A stretch of DNA of 64,000 nucleotides from Streptomyces agglomeratus (lineage in GTDB: Bacteria; Actinomycetota; Actinomycetes; Streptomycetales; Streptomycetaceae), in the NCBI RefSeq assembly GCF_001746415.1, contig NZ_MEHJ01000001.1, positions 1,298,501 to 1,362,500 on the forward strand. Direction: 5' to 3'. Position 1 is the stretch's first letter, and each line of letters begins with the position of its first letter. Positions 31,232-40,310 of the stretch are shown in pieces. Made by a program: the position numbers and the translations under genes. The notes beneath the pieces were generated by a model, which worked only from the letters and a program-made list of their open reading frames with translations, was not told where the DNA came from and ran no database searches.

Positions 31232-33418
31232 TCAGTCGTTGAGGTGTCGTTCCATCCAGTCGGCCGCGGCGCGGCGGAACAGCCGCCGGTTGTCCGCCCG
31301 CAGGAAGTCGTGCCCCTCGTTGCGCAGCAGCAGCAGCTCCGCCGGGACGCCCCGTTCGCGAGCCGCTCGTACGATCTGCTCCGACTCGCCGGGCGGGACG
31401 TTCGTGTCGTATTCACCGTGGACGGCCAGCAGCGGGGCCCGCAGGGCGTCGACGCGGCTCATGGGGGACAGCGCCCGCAGGAGTTCCCGGTCGTGTTCGG
31501 GATGGCCGTACTTGGCCGCCGCCGACTGCGCGATCCACTGCTCGGTCCCGGCGAAGAACGTGGCGAAGTCCGACATGCCGCAGACCGCGACCCCGGTACG
31601 GAACAGGTCCGGGTGCCACACCAGGGACGCCAGCACCAGATAGCCGCCGTACGAACGTCCCATCACCGCCAGCCGCGTGGGGTCGGCGAGTCCGGCACCG
31701 ACGGCGTGCGCGGCGCAGTCCGCGACGTCGTCGATGGCCGCGAACCGCCCGGTGCCCAGATCGGCGTCCACGAAGGAGCGGCCCCAGCCCGACGAGCCGC
31801 GGACATCCGGCGCGAAGACGTCCAGTCCGCGTCCGAGCAGTTCGTGGTACAGCGGATTGAACACCGGCCGTTCCTGTTCCTCCGGCCCGCCGTGCAGGTG
31901 GATCACGCACGGCGCCGGGCGGCCGGGATCGCGGCCCGGCGCCCGGTAGTACCAGCCGCCGAGCGGAAGTCCGTCGCGGGCCCGCAGGCGGACCGGTTCG
32001 GGCCGCACCGGAGGGCGTCCCGGCGGCGCGGCGTCCTCGTCGCGCGCGGACCACCCGGTGCGTACGGGCGTCGCGCCGTCGGGGAGCCGCCACACGCCCG
32101 GCCTGCGCCGGGAACCGGAGAGGGCGAGGAACATGCCGTCCGGGCCTGACGCGGCGATACGGGTGACGACTTCGTGCGGCAGCGGCACGGCCCGGGCCGA
32201 CGACGCGCCGCCGTCTCCCGCGCCGGGCAGCGCGACCGTTTCCAGCTCACTGGCACCGTGCACGTTCCAGGCCAGTACGGCGGAGGTGCCGTCGGCGCAG
32301 ACGGTCAGCAGTTCGAGGCCCGCGGCCTCGCGTTCGGCCGCGGCGCGAAGGCCCAGACACTCGCCGTCGGCACCCAGCGTGGCGGCCAGGAGGACCGGCA
32401 ACTCGCGGTCCGCGTCGCTGCGCAGCCACAGGGTCCGCGCGTCGGGTGCGAAGCGGCCGATCCACGGATCGCCGTCGGCCACCGGCACCACGCCGGCGGT
32501 CCGCGCGTCGGCGGTCCGCACCACCATCGCCTCACGCCGTCCGCGCGGCCCGTGCCGCAGGAGCGCGAGCCGGCCGTCCGCGCTGATGTCGCACACCCGC
32601 AGGGAGGCGGCCCCGGCCTCGGCGGCCAGCAGGACGGGGGCGACCGTCCCCTCGGGGTCGACGAGGTAGGCGGCCAGCCCGCCGTTCGCCGGAGGGGCTG
32701 CCGGTCCCGCCTCACCCCGGCCCCCGGCGCCGAGCAGGGTCGCGCGGCCGTCCCGCTCCGCCCAGCCCGGGGGCGGGGCAGCCGCGTACACGTCGGTGGG
32801 GGCTTCGTCCGGCACGTGGGCGGCCGGGCCGTGTTCGAGGGGTGCGGCGGCCGGTTCGGCGACCGTGACGGCCAGCGCCGCGCCGTCGCGGGTCCAGCAG
32901 CCCAGGTGGGCGAACTGGCCGGGCTCGGCGCCCGCGAGCACCCTGCGGCCGGTGCCGTCGGGGCGTACGCAGAGCACCCGGGTGTGCTCGCCGCCGCCCG
33001 GGGCGGAGGTGTACGCGATCCAGTGCCCGTCCGGTGACCAGGACACCTCCGTCACCGGGTCGGGATCGGAGTCCAGGAGGTGGGCCTCGGTGCCGTCGGC
33101 CGTCGAGGTCCACAGCTGCGGGACGCCGCCGCGGTCGCAGATGAACGCCACGTGTTCGCCGGTGGGGTCGGCCGACGGGTACCAGCAGCCGTGCACCACC
33201 AGCGGCGCCGGCGCGTCCCTCAGCCCCCGGGCGTCCGGCAGCGGCACCGTGGCCGGCGCCGTCGACGTGAACGGCGGAGGCCCGCCGGACGCGGGGCGGC
33301 CCGGCGGCCCCGGCGTGCCGGTCGGCACGGCAGCGGCCCGGGCGGGTGCGGCGGGAGCGGTCCGCGGCTGTCGCCCGCGCCGCTCTTCGATCAGCGGATT
33401 CCGTGCGTCTGGAGCCAT
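31232..33418 (-). CDS. S9 family peptidase (prolyl oligopeptidase type)
   Basis: About 728 aa. A Pro/Ala-rich N-terminus leads into a beta-propeller region (about 70-440; repeats such as EVSWSPDGHWIAYTS). A C-terminal alpha/beta hydrolase domain follows, with the nucleophile in GRSYGGYL, Asp in HGEYDTNVPP and His in NEGHDFLR. It cleaves short peptides, often after proline or as dipeptidyl/acyl-aminoacyl peptidase. There is no signal peptide. The start at 33418 overlaps the amidotransferase 3' end by 28 bases, and an in-frame start at 33442 would overlap more. Overlap implies coupling. It might degrade or process the amidotransferase product; that is inference. Confidence 0.87.
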   Translation of the reverse strand: MAPDARNPLIEERRGRQPRTAPAAPARAAAVPTGTPGPPGRPASGGPPPFTSTAPATVPLPDARGLRDAPAPLVVHGCWYPSADPTGEHVAFICDRGGVPQLWTSTADGTEAHLLDSDPDPVTEVSWSPDGHWIAYTSAPGGGEHTRVLCVRPDGTGRRVLAGAEPGQFAHLGCWTRDGAALAVTVAEPAAAPLEHGPAAHVPDEAPTDVYAAAPPPGWAERDGRATLLGAGGRGEAGPAAPPANGGLAAYLVDPEGTVAPVLLAAEAGAASLRVCDISADGRLALLRHGPRGRREAMVVRTADARTAGVVPVADGDPWIGRFAPDARTLWLRSDADRELPVLLAATLGADGECLGLRAAAEREAAGLELLTVCADGTSAVLAWNVHGASELETVALPGAGDGGASSARAVPLPHEVVTRIAASGPDGMFLALSGSRRRPGVWRLPDGATPVRTGWSARDEDAAPPGRPPVRPEPVRLRARDGLPLGGWYYRAPGRDPGRPAPCVIHLHGGPEEQERPVFNPLYHELLGRGLDVFAPDVRGSSGWGRSFVDADLGTGRFAAIDDVADCAAHAVGAGLADPTRLAVMGRSYGGYLVLASLVWHPDLFRTGVAVCGMSDFATFFAGTEQWIAQSAAAKYGHPEHDRELLRALSPMSRVDALRAPLLAVHGEYDTNVPPGESEQIVRAARERGVPAELLLLRNEGHDFLRADNRRLFRRAAADWMERHLND

Positions 33419-35175
33419 ATCTCCAGCAAAGCTACCTGCCACAGGGCGTTGGCTCCCCGCTTGGTCCGGTGGGTGTCGGGCGCCGCCAGGAGTTCGCTCA
33501 CGTACGACTCGCGGAAGATGCCGCGCCGCCGGGCCTCGGGAGCGGACAGCGCCTCGCGCACCCGGTCGAGGACCGGTCCGGCCATGTGCCGGATCGCGGG
33601 GACCGGGAAGTACCCCTTGGGCCGGTCGACGACCGAGTGGGGCAGCACCTGACGGCCGATGTCCTTGAGCACGCCTTTGCCGTCCTGCGCGAGCTTGAGC
33701 CCGGGCGGGCAGGCGGCGGCCAGTTCGACCAGCTCGTGGTCGAGGAACGGCACGCGGGCCTCCAGGCCCCAGTCCATGGTCATGTTGTCGACGCGCTTGA
33801 CCGGGTCGTCGATCATCATGACGTGGGTGTCCAGCCGCAGGGCCGCGTCGAGTGCGGTCTCGGCGCCCGGCTCCGCCATATGGGCCCGGACGAAGTCGCC
33901 GGAGACGTCGTGGCCGGCCAGCATGTGCGGTTGCAGCATCCGGGCGAGGTCCGCGTGCGGCCGGTCGAAGTACACGTCGGCGTACGTCTCGGGCTCCCGC
34001 TCGCGCGGGGCGGCCGCCAGGTCGGGGTACCAGTGGTAGCCGGCGAAGATCTCGTCCGCGCCCTGTCCGCTCTGTACGACGCTCAGCTGCTTGGCGACCT
34101 GCTCGGAAAGCAGGTGGAAGGCGACCGTGTCATGGCTGACCATGGGCTCGCTCATGGCCGCGATCGCCCCGTCCAGGCCGGCGGACACGCGGTCGGAGGG
34201 GACCATGAGCTGGTGGTGGTCGGTGGCGAACTCCTTGGCCACCAGGTCCGAGTAGGTGAACTCGTCGCCCTCCTCCCCGTTCTCCGACTCGAAGCCGATA
34301 CTGAAGGTCGCCAGGTCCGCCTGACCCTCGTCGGCCAGCAGGGCCACGATCAGGCTGGAATCCAGGCCGCCCGACAGGAGGACGCCCACCGGCACGTCCG
34401 CCACCATGCGGCGGCGTACGGCCGTGCGCAGCGCGTCCCGTACCGCGTCGCACCAGTCGGCCGCGTCCATGCCCGCGTGCTCGGGTCTTCGGGTGTACGA
34501 CGGCTGCCAGTAGCAGTGGTCCTGGTGCCTGCCGTCCGGTTCCACGGTCCGGACGGTGGCGGGGGGAAGTTTGCGCACGCCGGCGAGTACGGTCCGCGGC
34601 GCGGCCACGGTGGCGTGCCAGCTCAGGTACTGGTGCACCGCCTGCGGATCGAGGGAGGTGTCCACCCCGCCGCCCGCGAGCAGCGCCGGCAGGGACGAGG
34701 CGAATCGCAGCCGGCCCGTCTCCCCGGCCAGGTACAGCGGCTTGATGCCGAGCCGGTCGCGGCCCAGCACCAGACGCCCGGTGTCTTGCTCGACCAGGGC
34801 GAAGGCGAACATCCCCAGGAGGTGGTCGACGCAGTCTGCGCCCCACTGCCGGTAGGCCTTGAGGAGCACTTCGGTGTCCGAGGTGGAGAAGAAGCGGTGC
34901 CCGAGGCGCTCCAGCTTCCCGCGGAGTTCACGGTAGTTGTAGATGCAGCCGTTGAAGACGCCGGTGAGCCGGCTTTCCGCATCGGTCATGGGCTGGGCGC
35001 CGTGCTCGGACAGGTCGATGATCTTGAGTCTGCGGTGCCCCAGAGCCACCGCGCCCTGTGACCACAGCCCCCGTCCGTCGGGACCACGCGCCGCCAGCCG
35101 GTCTGTCATGCGTTCGACCCCGGAGATGTCGGGGCGCCCGCCGTCGAACCGGATCTCTCCGCTCAGTCCGCACAT
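33391..35175 (-). CDS. asnO: Asparagine synthase-like amidotransferase, N-acetylglutaminylglutamine amidotransferase type
   Basis: 594 aa. The N-terminal class II glutaminase begins with the catalytic Cys2 (MCGLSGEIRFDGG) and has RGPDGRG, GHRRLKIIDLSEHGAQPM and FNGCIYNYREL. The synthetase domain has the ATP-pyrophosphatase motif LLSGGLDSS near 265. The wording of the N-terminus matches the amidotransferase of the osmoprotectant N-acetylglutaminylglutamine amide route (asnO with partner ngg) rather than ordinary AsnB. The partner synthetase ngg is not seen on either side. The call of subfamily is from memory of the motif pattern. It is coupled to an S9 peptidase. Confidence 0.8.
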   Translation of the reverse strand: MCGLSGEIRFDGGRPDISGVERMTDRLAARGPDGRGLWSQGAVALGHRRLKIIDLSEHGAQPMTDAESRLTGVFNGCIYNYRELRGKLERLGHRFFSTSDTEVLLKAYRQWGADCVDHLLGMFAFALVEQDTGRLVLGRDRLGIKPLYLAGETGRLRFASSLPALLAGGGVDTSLDPQAVHQYLSWHATVAAPRTVLAGVRKLPPATVRTVEPDGRHQDHCYWQPSYTRRPEHAGMDAADWCDAVRDALRTAVRRRMVADVPVGVLLSGGLDSSLIVALLADEGQADLATFSIGFESENGEEGDEFTYSDLVAKEFATDHHQLMVPSDRVSAGLDGAIAAMSEPMVSHDTVAFHLLSEQVAKQLSVVQSGQGADEIFAGYHWYPDLAAAPREREPETYADVYFDRPHADLARMLQPHMLAGHDVSGDFVRAHMAEPGAETALDAALRLDTHVMMIDDPVKRVDNMTMDWGLEARVPFLDHELVELAAACPPGLKLAQDGKGVLKDIGRQVLPHSVVDRPKGYFPVPAIRHMAGPVLDRVREALSAPEARRRGIFRESYVSELLAAPDTHRTKRGANALWQVALLEIWLQTHGIR

Positions 35176-35312
35176 ACGGCACCGCCCCGGCCGGCGGCGG
35201 GCAACGGATCAGGAACGCTCACGGTCCTCTCCCTCACAGGTGTGCCTCACTGTGGTGCCCGGAGCCCCTCGGGCCCCGGGCCGACCTCCGGGTTCCCCGG
35301 GGCCGGCCACTT

Positions 35313-35330
35313 ATGTCACACGTGCAACAT
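35313..35330. promoter_or_regulatory. Palindromic site in the asnO / MpaB-like spacer
   Basis: ATGTCACACGTGCAACAT is an 18-bp palindrome with two mismatched pairs (ATGTYRCACGTGYRACAT). The 330-base spacer 35176-35505 between the two divergent genes shows nothing else firm. It could be an operator for either gene. Confidence 0.4.
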
Positions 35331-35505
35331 TCTCAATCGAAGCACGCTTGCGGATCCGGCGCGGGCGCGGCGCGTCTTTCCAGCGCGCCGTACGGCCTCC
35401 ATCACCCGCCGTTGCCCCGGCCGGTCGGGCGTCCGGGGCGTATGCGCTGTCCGGGCCGTCCTGGGCCGTCCTGGGCAAGGATTCCCGCCGACGGATACTG
35501 GTCGT

Positions 35506-36405
35506 ATGGACGTGTCCCCGCCTGTCCTCTCGTCCCTGCGCTCGCGGATCGGCAGCGACCTGTTCAGCCGCGTCGCCGGTCCCCGTGGCGCGGACACGCG
35601 GGCGCGCATTCACGGCACTCCGGGGCCGCGCTGGTTCGGTCCGGACAGGCCCATCCGTGCGGTGCACGGGGATGCCTCGATGTTCATCGGCGGACTGAGT
35701 GCCTTGCTGCTGCAATCGCTGCACCCGCTCGCCATGGCCGCCGTCGCGGCCCATTCCGGCTACCGGGGCGATCCGTGGGGCCGGCTCCAGCGCACCAGTA
35801 CGTTCCTGGCGGTGACGACGTACGGCACGGCGCAGGACGCGCAGCAGGCGGTGGACCAGGTCCGGGCCGTGCACGAACGGGTGAGAGGGACGACCGCCGC
35901 CGGGGAGCCGTACCACGCGGCCGACCCGCATCTGCTGATGTGGGTCCACGTTGCCGAAGTCGACAGCTTCCTGCGTGCGCACCAGCTCTACGGTGCCCAT
36001 CCACTGGACGCCGACGGCTGTGACGCGTACGTCAGCGATACGTCGCGGGTGGCGGCCGCGCTCGGCGTGAGCGACCCGCCGCGCACCCGGGCCGAACTGG
36101 CGGCCCGGCTGGACGCCTACCGGCCCGAGCTGCGGGCCACACCGGAGGCCCGCGAGGCGGCCCGTTACATCCTGCTGCGTCCGCCCCTGCCGCGGATCGC
36201 CCGGGCGCCCTACGCCGTTCTGGCCGCGAACGCCGTCGCGATGCTTCCGCCCTGGGCCCGCGAGCCGCTCGGGCTGCCCCGACTGCCGGCGCTGGAGAAG
36301 ACCTGCGTGCGCTTCACCGGACACGCGCTGACCCGGACGATCCGGTGGGCGATGGTGCCACCCCCGCCCACGCTGCCGCCCGCGCGCTCTCCGGGCGCGG
36401 CCTGA
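35506..36405 (+). CDS. MpaB-like (DUF2236) oxygenase-family protein
   Basis: 299 aa of the rubber-oxygenase/MpaB (ER-bound oxygenase) family. Recognisable parts are GDASMFIGGLSALLLQSLHP, GDPWGRLQRTSTFLAVTTYG, LMWVHVAEVDSFL and a C-terminal PRLPALEKTCVRFTG. Members bind heme through conserved histidines; candidate His residues are in LHPLAM and VHVAEV. Substrate unknown. The ATG at 35506 lacks a strong ribosome site and lies close to the promoter-like GGATACT, so a leaderless or near-leaderless message is possible. Confidence 0.8.
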   Translation: MDVSPPVLSSLRSRIGSDLFSRVAGPRGADTRARIHGTPGPRWFGPDRPIRAVHGDASMFIGGLSALLLQSLHPLAMAAVAAHSGYRGDPWGRLQRTSTFLAVTTYGTAQDAQQAVDQVRAVHERVRGTTAAGEPYHAADPHLLMWVHVAEVDSFLRAHQLYGAHPLDADGCDAYVSDTSRVAAALGVSDPPRTRAELAARLDAYRPELRATPEAREAARYILLRPPLPRIARAPYAVLAANAVAMLPPWAREPLGLPRLPALEKTCVRFTGHALTRTIRWAMVPPPPTLPPARSPGAA

Positions 36406-36532
36406 CTCCCCGGCACCTGTTCCCACGAGGCCGCCGCCCGCGTCGCACCGGGCGCCGCGAGGGCGCCGCGGACGTGGCGGGCGCCGCCACGGCGGTCGGC
36501 CGCCCGCACGGGACACGGCGCCCGCGCGATGT

Positions 36533-37063
36533 CTACGTCGCGTCGCCGGCCGCGTCCTCCGTCTGTGCCTTGCGGCGCTTGGTGAGGACACCGGCCGCCG
36601 CGAGCGCGCACCCGGTGAAGGCCAGTGCCACGGTCCAGGGCTGGTCGAAGTGGTGGCCCATGGCGTGGTCCAGCGAGTAGCGGCCGGGCCCGGCGAGGCC
36701 GATGGCGGCCGCGGTGAAGCCGAGGAACGCGGGGTACTCGTAGCCGCCCGACTGGGCGAAGAACCCAGCGGGCGCGTGTACGGCGACGGCCCCGGCCATG
36801 GCTCCGGCCGCCGCCGCGCCAGCCGCAGGAGTCGCGAGCCCGAGGGCCAGCAGCACCCCACCGCCCGCCTCGCCGAGCCCGGCCGCCACCGCGCTCTGCC
36901 GTCCGGGGCTGAAGCCCATGTGCTCCATGGCCGTAGCGGTGCCCTCCACGCCTCCGCCGCCGAACCAGCCGAGCAGCTTCTGCGTGCCGTGCGCCGCCAG
37001 CACGACGCCGGTGCCCGCGCGCAGCACGAGCAGGCCGAGGTCGCGTCGGTTGATCTGAGCCAT
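36533..37063 (-). CDS. DoxX family membrane protein
   Basis: 176 aa with four hydrophobic helices. LGLLVLRAGTGVVLAAHGTQ and the HGTQKLLGWFGGGG loop are characteristic of DoxX. Roles ascribed to the family include redox and membrane stress functions; none is evident from context here. GGGAGAG precedes the ATG. The next gene (TauE) is on the same strand 97 bases upstream. Confidence 0.85.
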   Translation of the reverse strand: MAQINRRDLGLLVLRAGTGVVLAAHGTQKLLGWFGGGGVEGTATAMEHMGFSPGRQSAVAAGLGEAGGGVLLALGLATPAAGAAAAGAMAGAVAVHAPAGFFAQSGGYEYPAFLGFTAAAIGLAGPGRYSLDHAMGHHFDQPWTVALAFTGCALAAAGVLTKRRKAQTEDAAGDAT

Positions 37064-37160
37064 GGTCTCTCCCAGCGTGAAAGGGGTGGGATTACGTCTC
37101 CACTCTCGCTACGGGACGCCCCATGCGCACCATTTCGCCCGCCACGGCACGTGCGACGTA

Positions 37161-37967
37161 TCAGCGCAGCAACAGCTGAAGGCCGCCGAGCACGGTGGCC
37201 GCGATCACCAGCCGCTCGAAGAGCCGCTGGTTGATCCGGTCGACGCACGCGCGTCCGAGCCAGGCGCCCGGGACGACGAACAGCACGAGGGCCGCGTCCA
37301 GCAGCAGGGACCGCCCGTCGATCAGCCCCAGACCGACGCTGAACGGCACCTTCGAGGTGTTGACGATCAGGAAGAACCACGCGGACGTGCCGAGGAAGCC
37401 GAGCTTTTGGAAGCCCGCGGAGAGCAGGTAGAGCGACATGACCGGGCCGCCCGCGTTGGCGACCATCGTGGTGAACCCACCGAGCACACCGTACGAACGG
37501 GCCTTGAAGCGGCCACCGCCCGGCCCCGCGTCCGCCTCCGGGGGGTTGGGCGGCGCGGGAGCACCTGGGCCTGACCCGGACCCGGCCACGGGCCCCGCCC
37601 CGGCCGGTGCGCGGCGGCGCCACAGCGTGACCCCGGCCATGAGCAGCAGGATCGCGCCGATCGACGTGCGTACGGCGTCGTCGTCGGCCCACAGCATGAA
37701 GACCGCGCCCCCCACCACCCCCACCGCGACCGCAGGGAACAGCCTCAGCAGCGTCGGCCAGTGGGCGTGCCGCCGGTAGACGAGGACCGCGATGAGGTCC
37801 CCGGCGATGAGGATCGGCAGCAGTACGCCGGTCGATTCGCGCGCCGGCAGCACGGCGGCGAAGACCGCGAGGCTGACCGTGTTGGCGCCGCTGACGGCCG
37901 TCTTGGAGAAGCCGACCAGGGCCGACGCGGCGGCCAGCGCCGCGCACTGCCACAGGGTGATGTCCAT
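37161..37967 (-). CDS. Sulfite exporter TauE/SafE family protein
   Basis: 268 aa with seven or eight predicted membrane helices. The family opening reads LWQCAALAAASALVGFSKTA and SGANTVSLAVFAAVLPARES, and the second half repeats GGFTTMVANAGGPVMSLYLL. A Pro/Gly-rich cytoplasmic loop of about 35 residues (RRRAPAGAGPVAG...) joins the halves. Family members transport sulfur oxyanions or organosulfonates; the actual substrate is not known. The start MDITLW at 37967 was preferred to an in-frame start at 37991. Confidence 0.86.
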   Translation of the reverse strand: MDITLWQCAALAAASALVGFSKTAVSGANTVSLAVFAAVLPARESTGVLLPILIAGDLIAVLVYRRHAHWPTLLRLFPAVAVGVVGGAVFMLWADDDAVRTSIGAILLLMAGVTLWRRRAPAGAGPVAGSGSGPGAPAPPNPPEADAGPGGGRFKARSYGVLGGFTTMVANAGGPVMSLYLLSAGFQKLGFLGTSAWFFLIVNTSKVPFSVGLGLIDGRSLLLDAALVLFVVPGAWLGRACVDRINQRLFERLVIAATVLGGLQLLLR

Positions 37968-38299
37968 ACCGGGGACCGACGCTACAGCCACCCCCGGGCG
38001 GACCCCCGGCCAGACCCGCCCTCACCCCTCGCGGGGGCGACAAGGGTTTTCCCCGTATCGAGTTCATCTCGCCGTTCCCTACTGTCTGCCGCACCGGCGA
38101 ATCCCGTCTCCTGAAGTGACTGTCAGGTGCATGTAGAAGGCGGGGTACGCCGGGGACGGCCTTGACCCAGGGTCGTAGCGCCGGCGGCGGCGCACGGGCT
38201 CACCCGGCCCAGGAACCGCGCACCAGTGGCCCCCACGCCACGCGTGGCTCCCGCGCCGCCCGCCAGGCGCTCCGCACGTACGTCATGAAAGGGAACACC

Positions 38300-40132
38300 T
38301 TGAACGGTTCCAGGCGGAGACTCATATCCGTCGTGGCAGCGACCGCCACGATCGCCGGCGTCGTTGCCACCTCCACCGTGGCGTCCGCCGCCGCCGCGGG
38401 CCCCTCCCCGAAGCCCGCCCCGGCTTCGCAGGCCATGACCGAACTGCCGGCCGCCCCGGTCGAGAAGGTCATCGTCACCTACAAGTCGAAGGCAGCCGAG
38501 GCCGGTTCCAACGCCGCCGCCAAGACCGACGCCGCCGCCAAGGGCAAGGAGACCGGCGAGAGCCTGTCGTTCGAGCGCCGCCTCGCCGGCGGCGCCGCCC
38601 TGGTCGACCTGGGCGGCGAGGCGTCGAAGAAGGACCTGAGCGAGGTCATGGCCGCCTTCCGCGCCGACACCTCGGTCGCGTCCGTGGAGCCCGACATCCG
38701 CGCCTACGCGATGGCGGTCACGCCGAACGACACCGACTACGCCAAGCAGTGGGATCTGTTCGAGGCCACCGGCGGCATGAACGTCCCCGGCGCCTGGGAC
38801 AAGACCACCGGCAGCGGCGTCACCGTCGCCGTCATCGACACGGGTTACGCCGCCCACACCGACCTGGCCGGCAACGTCGTCGCCGGGTACGACTTCATCT
38901 CCTCCTCCGCCGACGCCCGTGACGGCAACGGCCGTGACAACAACGCCAAGGACGAGGGCGACTGGAACGCCACCGACGGCGAGTGCGGCACCGGTTCGAA
39001 GGCGAGCAACTCCTCCTGGCACGGCACGCACGTCGCCGGCACCATCGGCGCCACGGCCAACAACACCAAGGGCGTAGCGGGCATCGCGTACAGCGCGAAG
39101 ATCCAGCCCGTGCGCGTCCTCGGCAAGTGCGGCGGCTCCTCGGCGGACATCGCCGACGCCATCACGTGGGCGTCCGGCGGCACCGTCCCGGGCGTCACGG
39201 CCAACGCGACCCCGGCCAAGGTCATCAACCTGAGCCTCGGCGGCGCCAGCGCCACCTGCCCGAGCGTCTACCAGACCGCGATCAACGGCGCCGTCTCGCG
39301 CGGCACCACCGTCGTCGTCGCGGCGGGCAACAGCAACGCCAACGCCTCCGGCTTCACGCCCGCCAACTGCTCCGGCGTCATCAACGTGGCGTCCACCAGC
39401 CGTGAGGGCAACCGTTCGTTCTACTCGAACTACGGCACCAGCATCGACGTCTCCGCGCCCGGCGGCGAGACCCGTCGCGCCACGGACACGCCCGGCACCA
39501 TCACCACCCCCGAGAACGGCATCCTCTCGACGCTGAACTCGGGCACCACGACCCAGTCCACCGAGAACTACAAGCCCTACCAGGGCACTTCGATGGCCGC
39601 CCCGCACATCGCCGGTCTCGCCGCGCTGCTGAAGTCGGCCAAGAGCACCCTCACCCCGGCCGAGATCGAGTCCGCGATCAAGGCCAACGCCCGCCCGCTG
39701 CCCGGCACCTGCACCGGCGGCTGCGGCTCCGGTATCGCCGACACCACGAAGACCGTGAACGCCGTCACCGGAACCACCACCCCGGGCGGCGCCACCTTCA
39801 CCAACGCGGCGGACGTGACGATCAACGACAACGCGACCGTCGCCTCCTCGCTGGCCGTGACCGGCCGCACCGGCAACGCCCCCGCCGCCCTCAAGGTCGA
39901 CGTAGACATCAAGCACACCTGGCGCGGCGACCTGGTCGTCGACCTGGTCGCTCCGGACGGCACCGTGCGCAACCTGAAGGCGTCGTCGTCCTCGGACAGC
40001 GCCGACAACGTCATCGCCTCGTACACGGTCGACGCGTCCAGCGAGGTCGCCAACGGCACCTGGAAGCTTCAGGTCCGCGACGTGGCATCGGGTGACACCG
40101 GCTACATCGACAGCTGGAGTCTCACCTTCTGA
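38300..40132 (+). CDS. Secreted S8 serine protease (subtilase) with P-domain
   Basis: 610 aa pre-pro-enzyme. A Sec signal (RRRLISVVAATATIAGVVAT) is followed by an inhibitor I9-like propeptide (about 50-130, KVIVTYKSKA). The subtilisin catalytic domain has Asp180 (VIDTGY), His241 (SWHGTHVAG) and Ser431 (GTSMAAPHIAG). A proprotein-convertase P-domain closes the protein (about 485-610, LKVDVDIKHTWRGDLVVDL). The TTG start at 38300 lies six bases after AAAGGGA. An ATG at 38285 is in frame but lacks a ribosome site and overlaps it. It is probably an extracellular alkaline protease used for growth on protein. Confidence 0.9.
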   Translation: MNGSRRRLISVVAATATIAGVVATSTVASAAAAGPSPKPAPASQAMTELPAAPVEKVIVTYKSKAAEAGSNAAAKTDAAAKGKETGESLSFERRLAGGAALVDLGGEASKKDLSEVMAAFRADTSVASVEPDIRAYAMAVTPNDTDYAKQWDLFEATGGMNVPGAWDKTTGSGVTVAVIDTGYAAHTDLAGNVVAGYDFISSSADARDGNGRDNNAKDEGDWNATDGECGTGSKASNSSWHGTHVAGTIGATANNTKGVAGIAYSAKIQPVRVLGKCGGSSADIADAITWASGGTVPGVTANATPAKVINLSLGGASATCPSVYQTAINGAVSRGTTVVVAAGNSNANASGFTPANCSGVINVASTSREGNRSFYSNYGTSIDVSAPGGETRRATDTPGTITTPENGILSTLNSGTTTQSTENYKPYQGTSMAAPHIAGLAALLKSAKSTLTPAEIESAIKANARPLPGTCTGGCGSGIADTTKTVNAVTGTTTPGGATFTNAADVTINDNATVASSLAVTGRTGNAPAALKVDVDIKHTWRGDLVVDLVAPDGTVRNLKASSSSDSADNVIASYTVDASSEVANGTWKLQVRDVASGDTGYIDSWSLTF

Positions 40133-40163
40133 GCACCCAGAAACTTCGCATAACCCCAGCTCA

Positions 40164-40197
40164 GGGGCGTGTCCGCGGCATATCGCGGGCGCGCCCC
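40164..40197 (+). terminator. Terminator after subtilase
   Basis: A 14-pair stem, 40164-40177 with 40184-40197 (two G-T pairs), 6-base loop GCATAT, 31 bases past the stop. Confidence 0.7.
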
Positions 40198-40310
40198 GCG
40201 CGGCGTTTGTCCGCATGCCGGACAAGTGGTCTGGACGGCGGCTGCCGACTTCGTATTCTCTGCTCGCACGGGCAGAGGGCTCGCGCGCGCCAAAGGGTGG
40301 TGGTGGGTTC

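Noticed and set aside
35311..38094. 927-codon minus-strand frame spanning three genes
   Set aside because: It runs across the MpaB-like, DoxX and TauE genes and their spacers with Arg-rich nonsense. The individual genes have clear family motifs.
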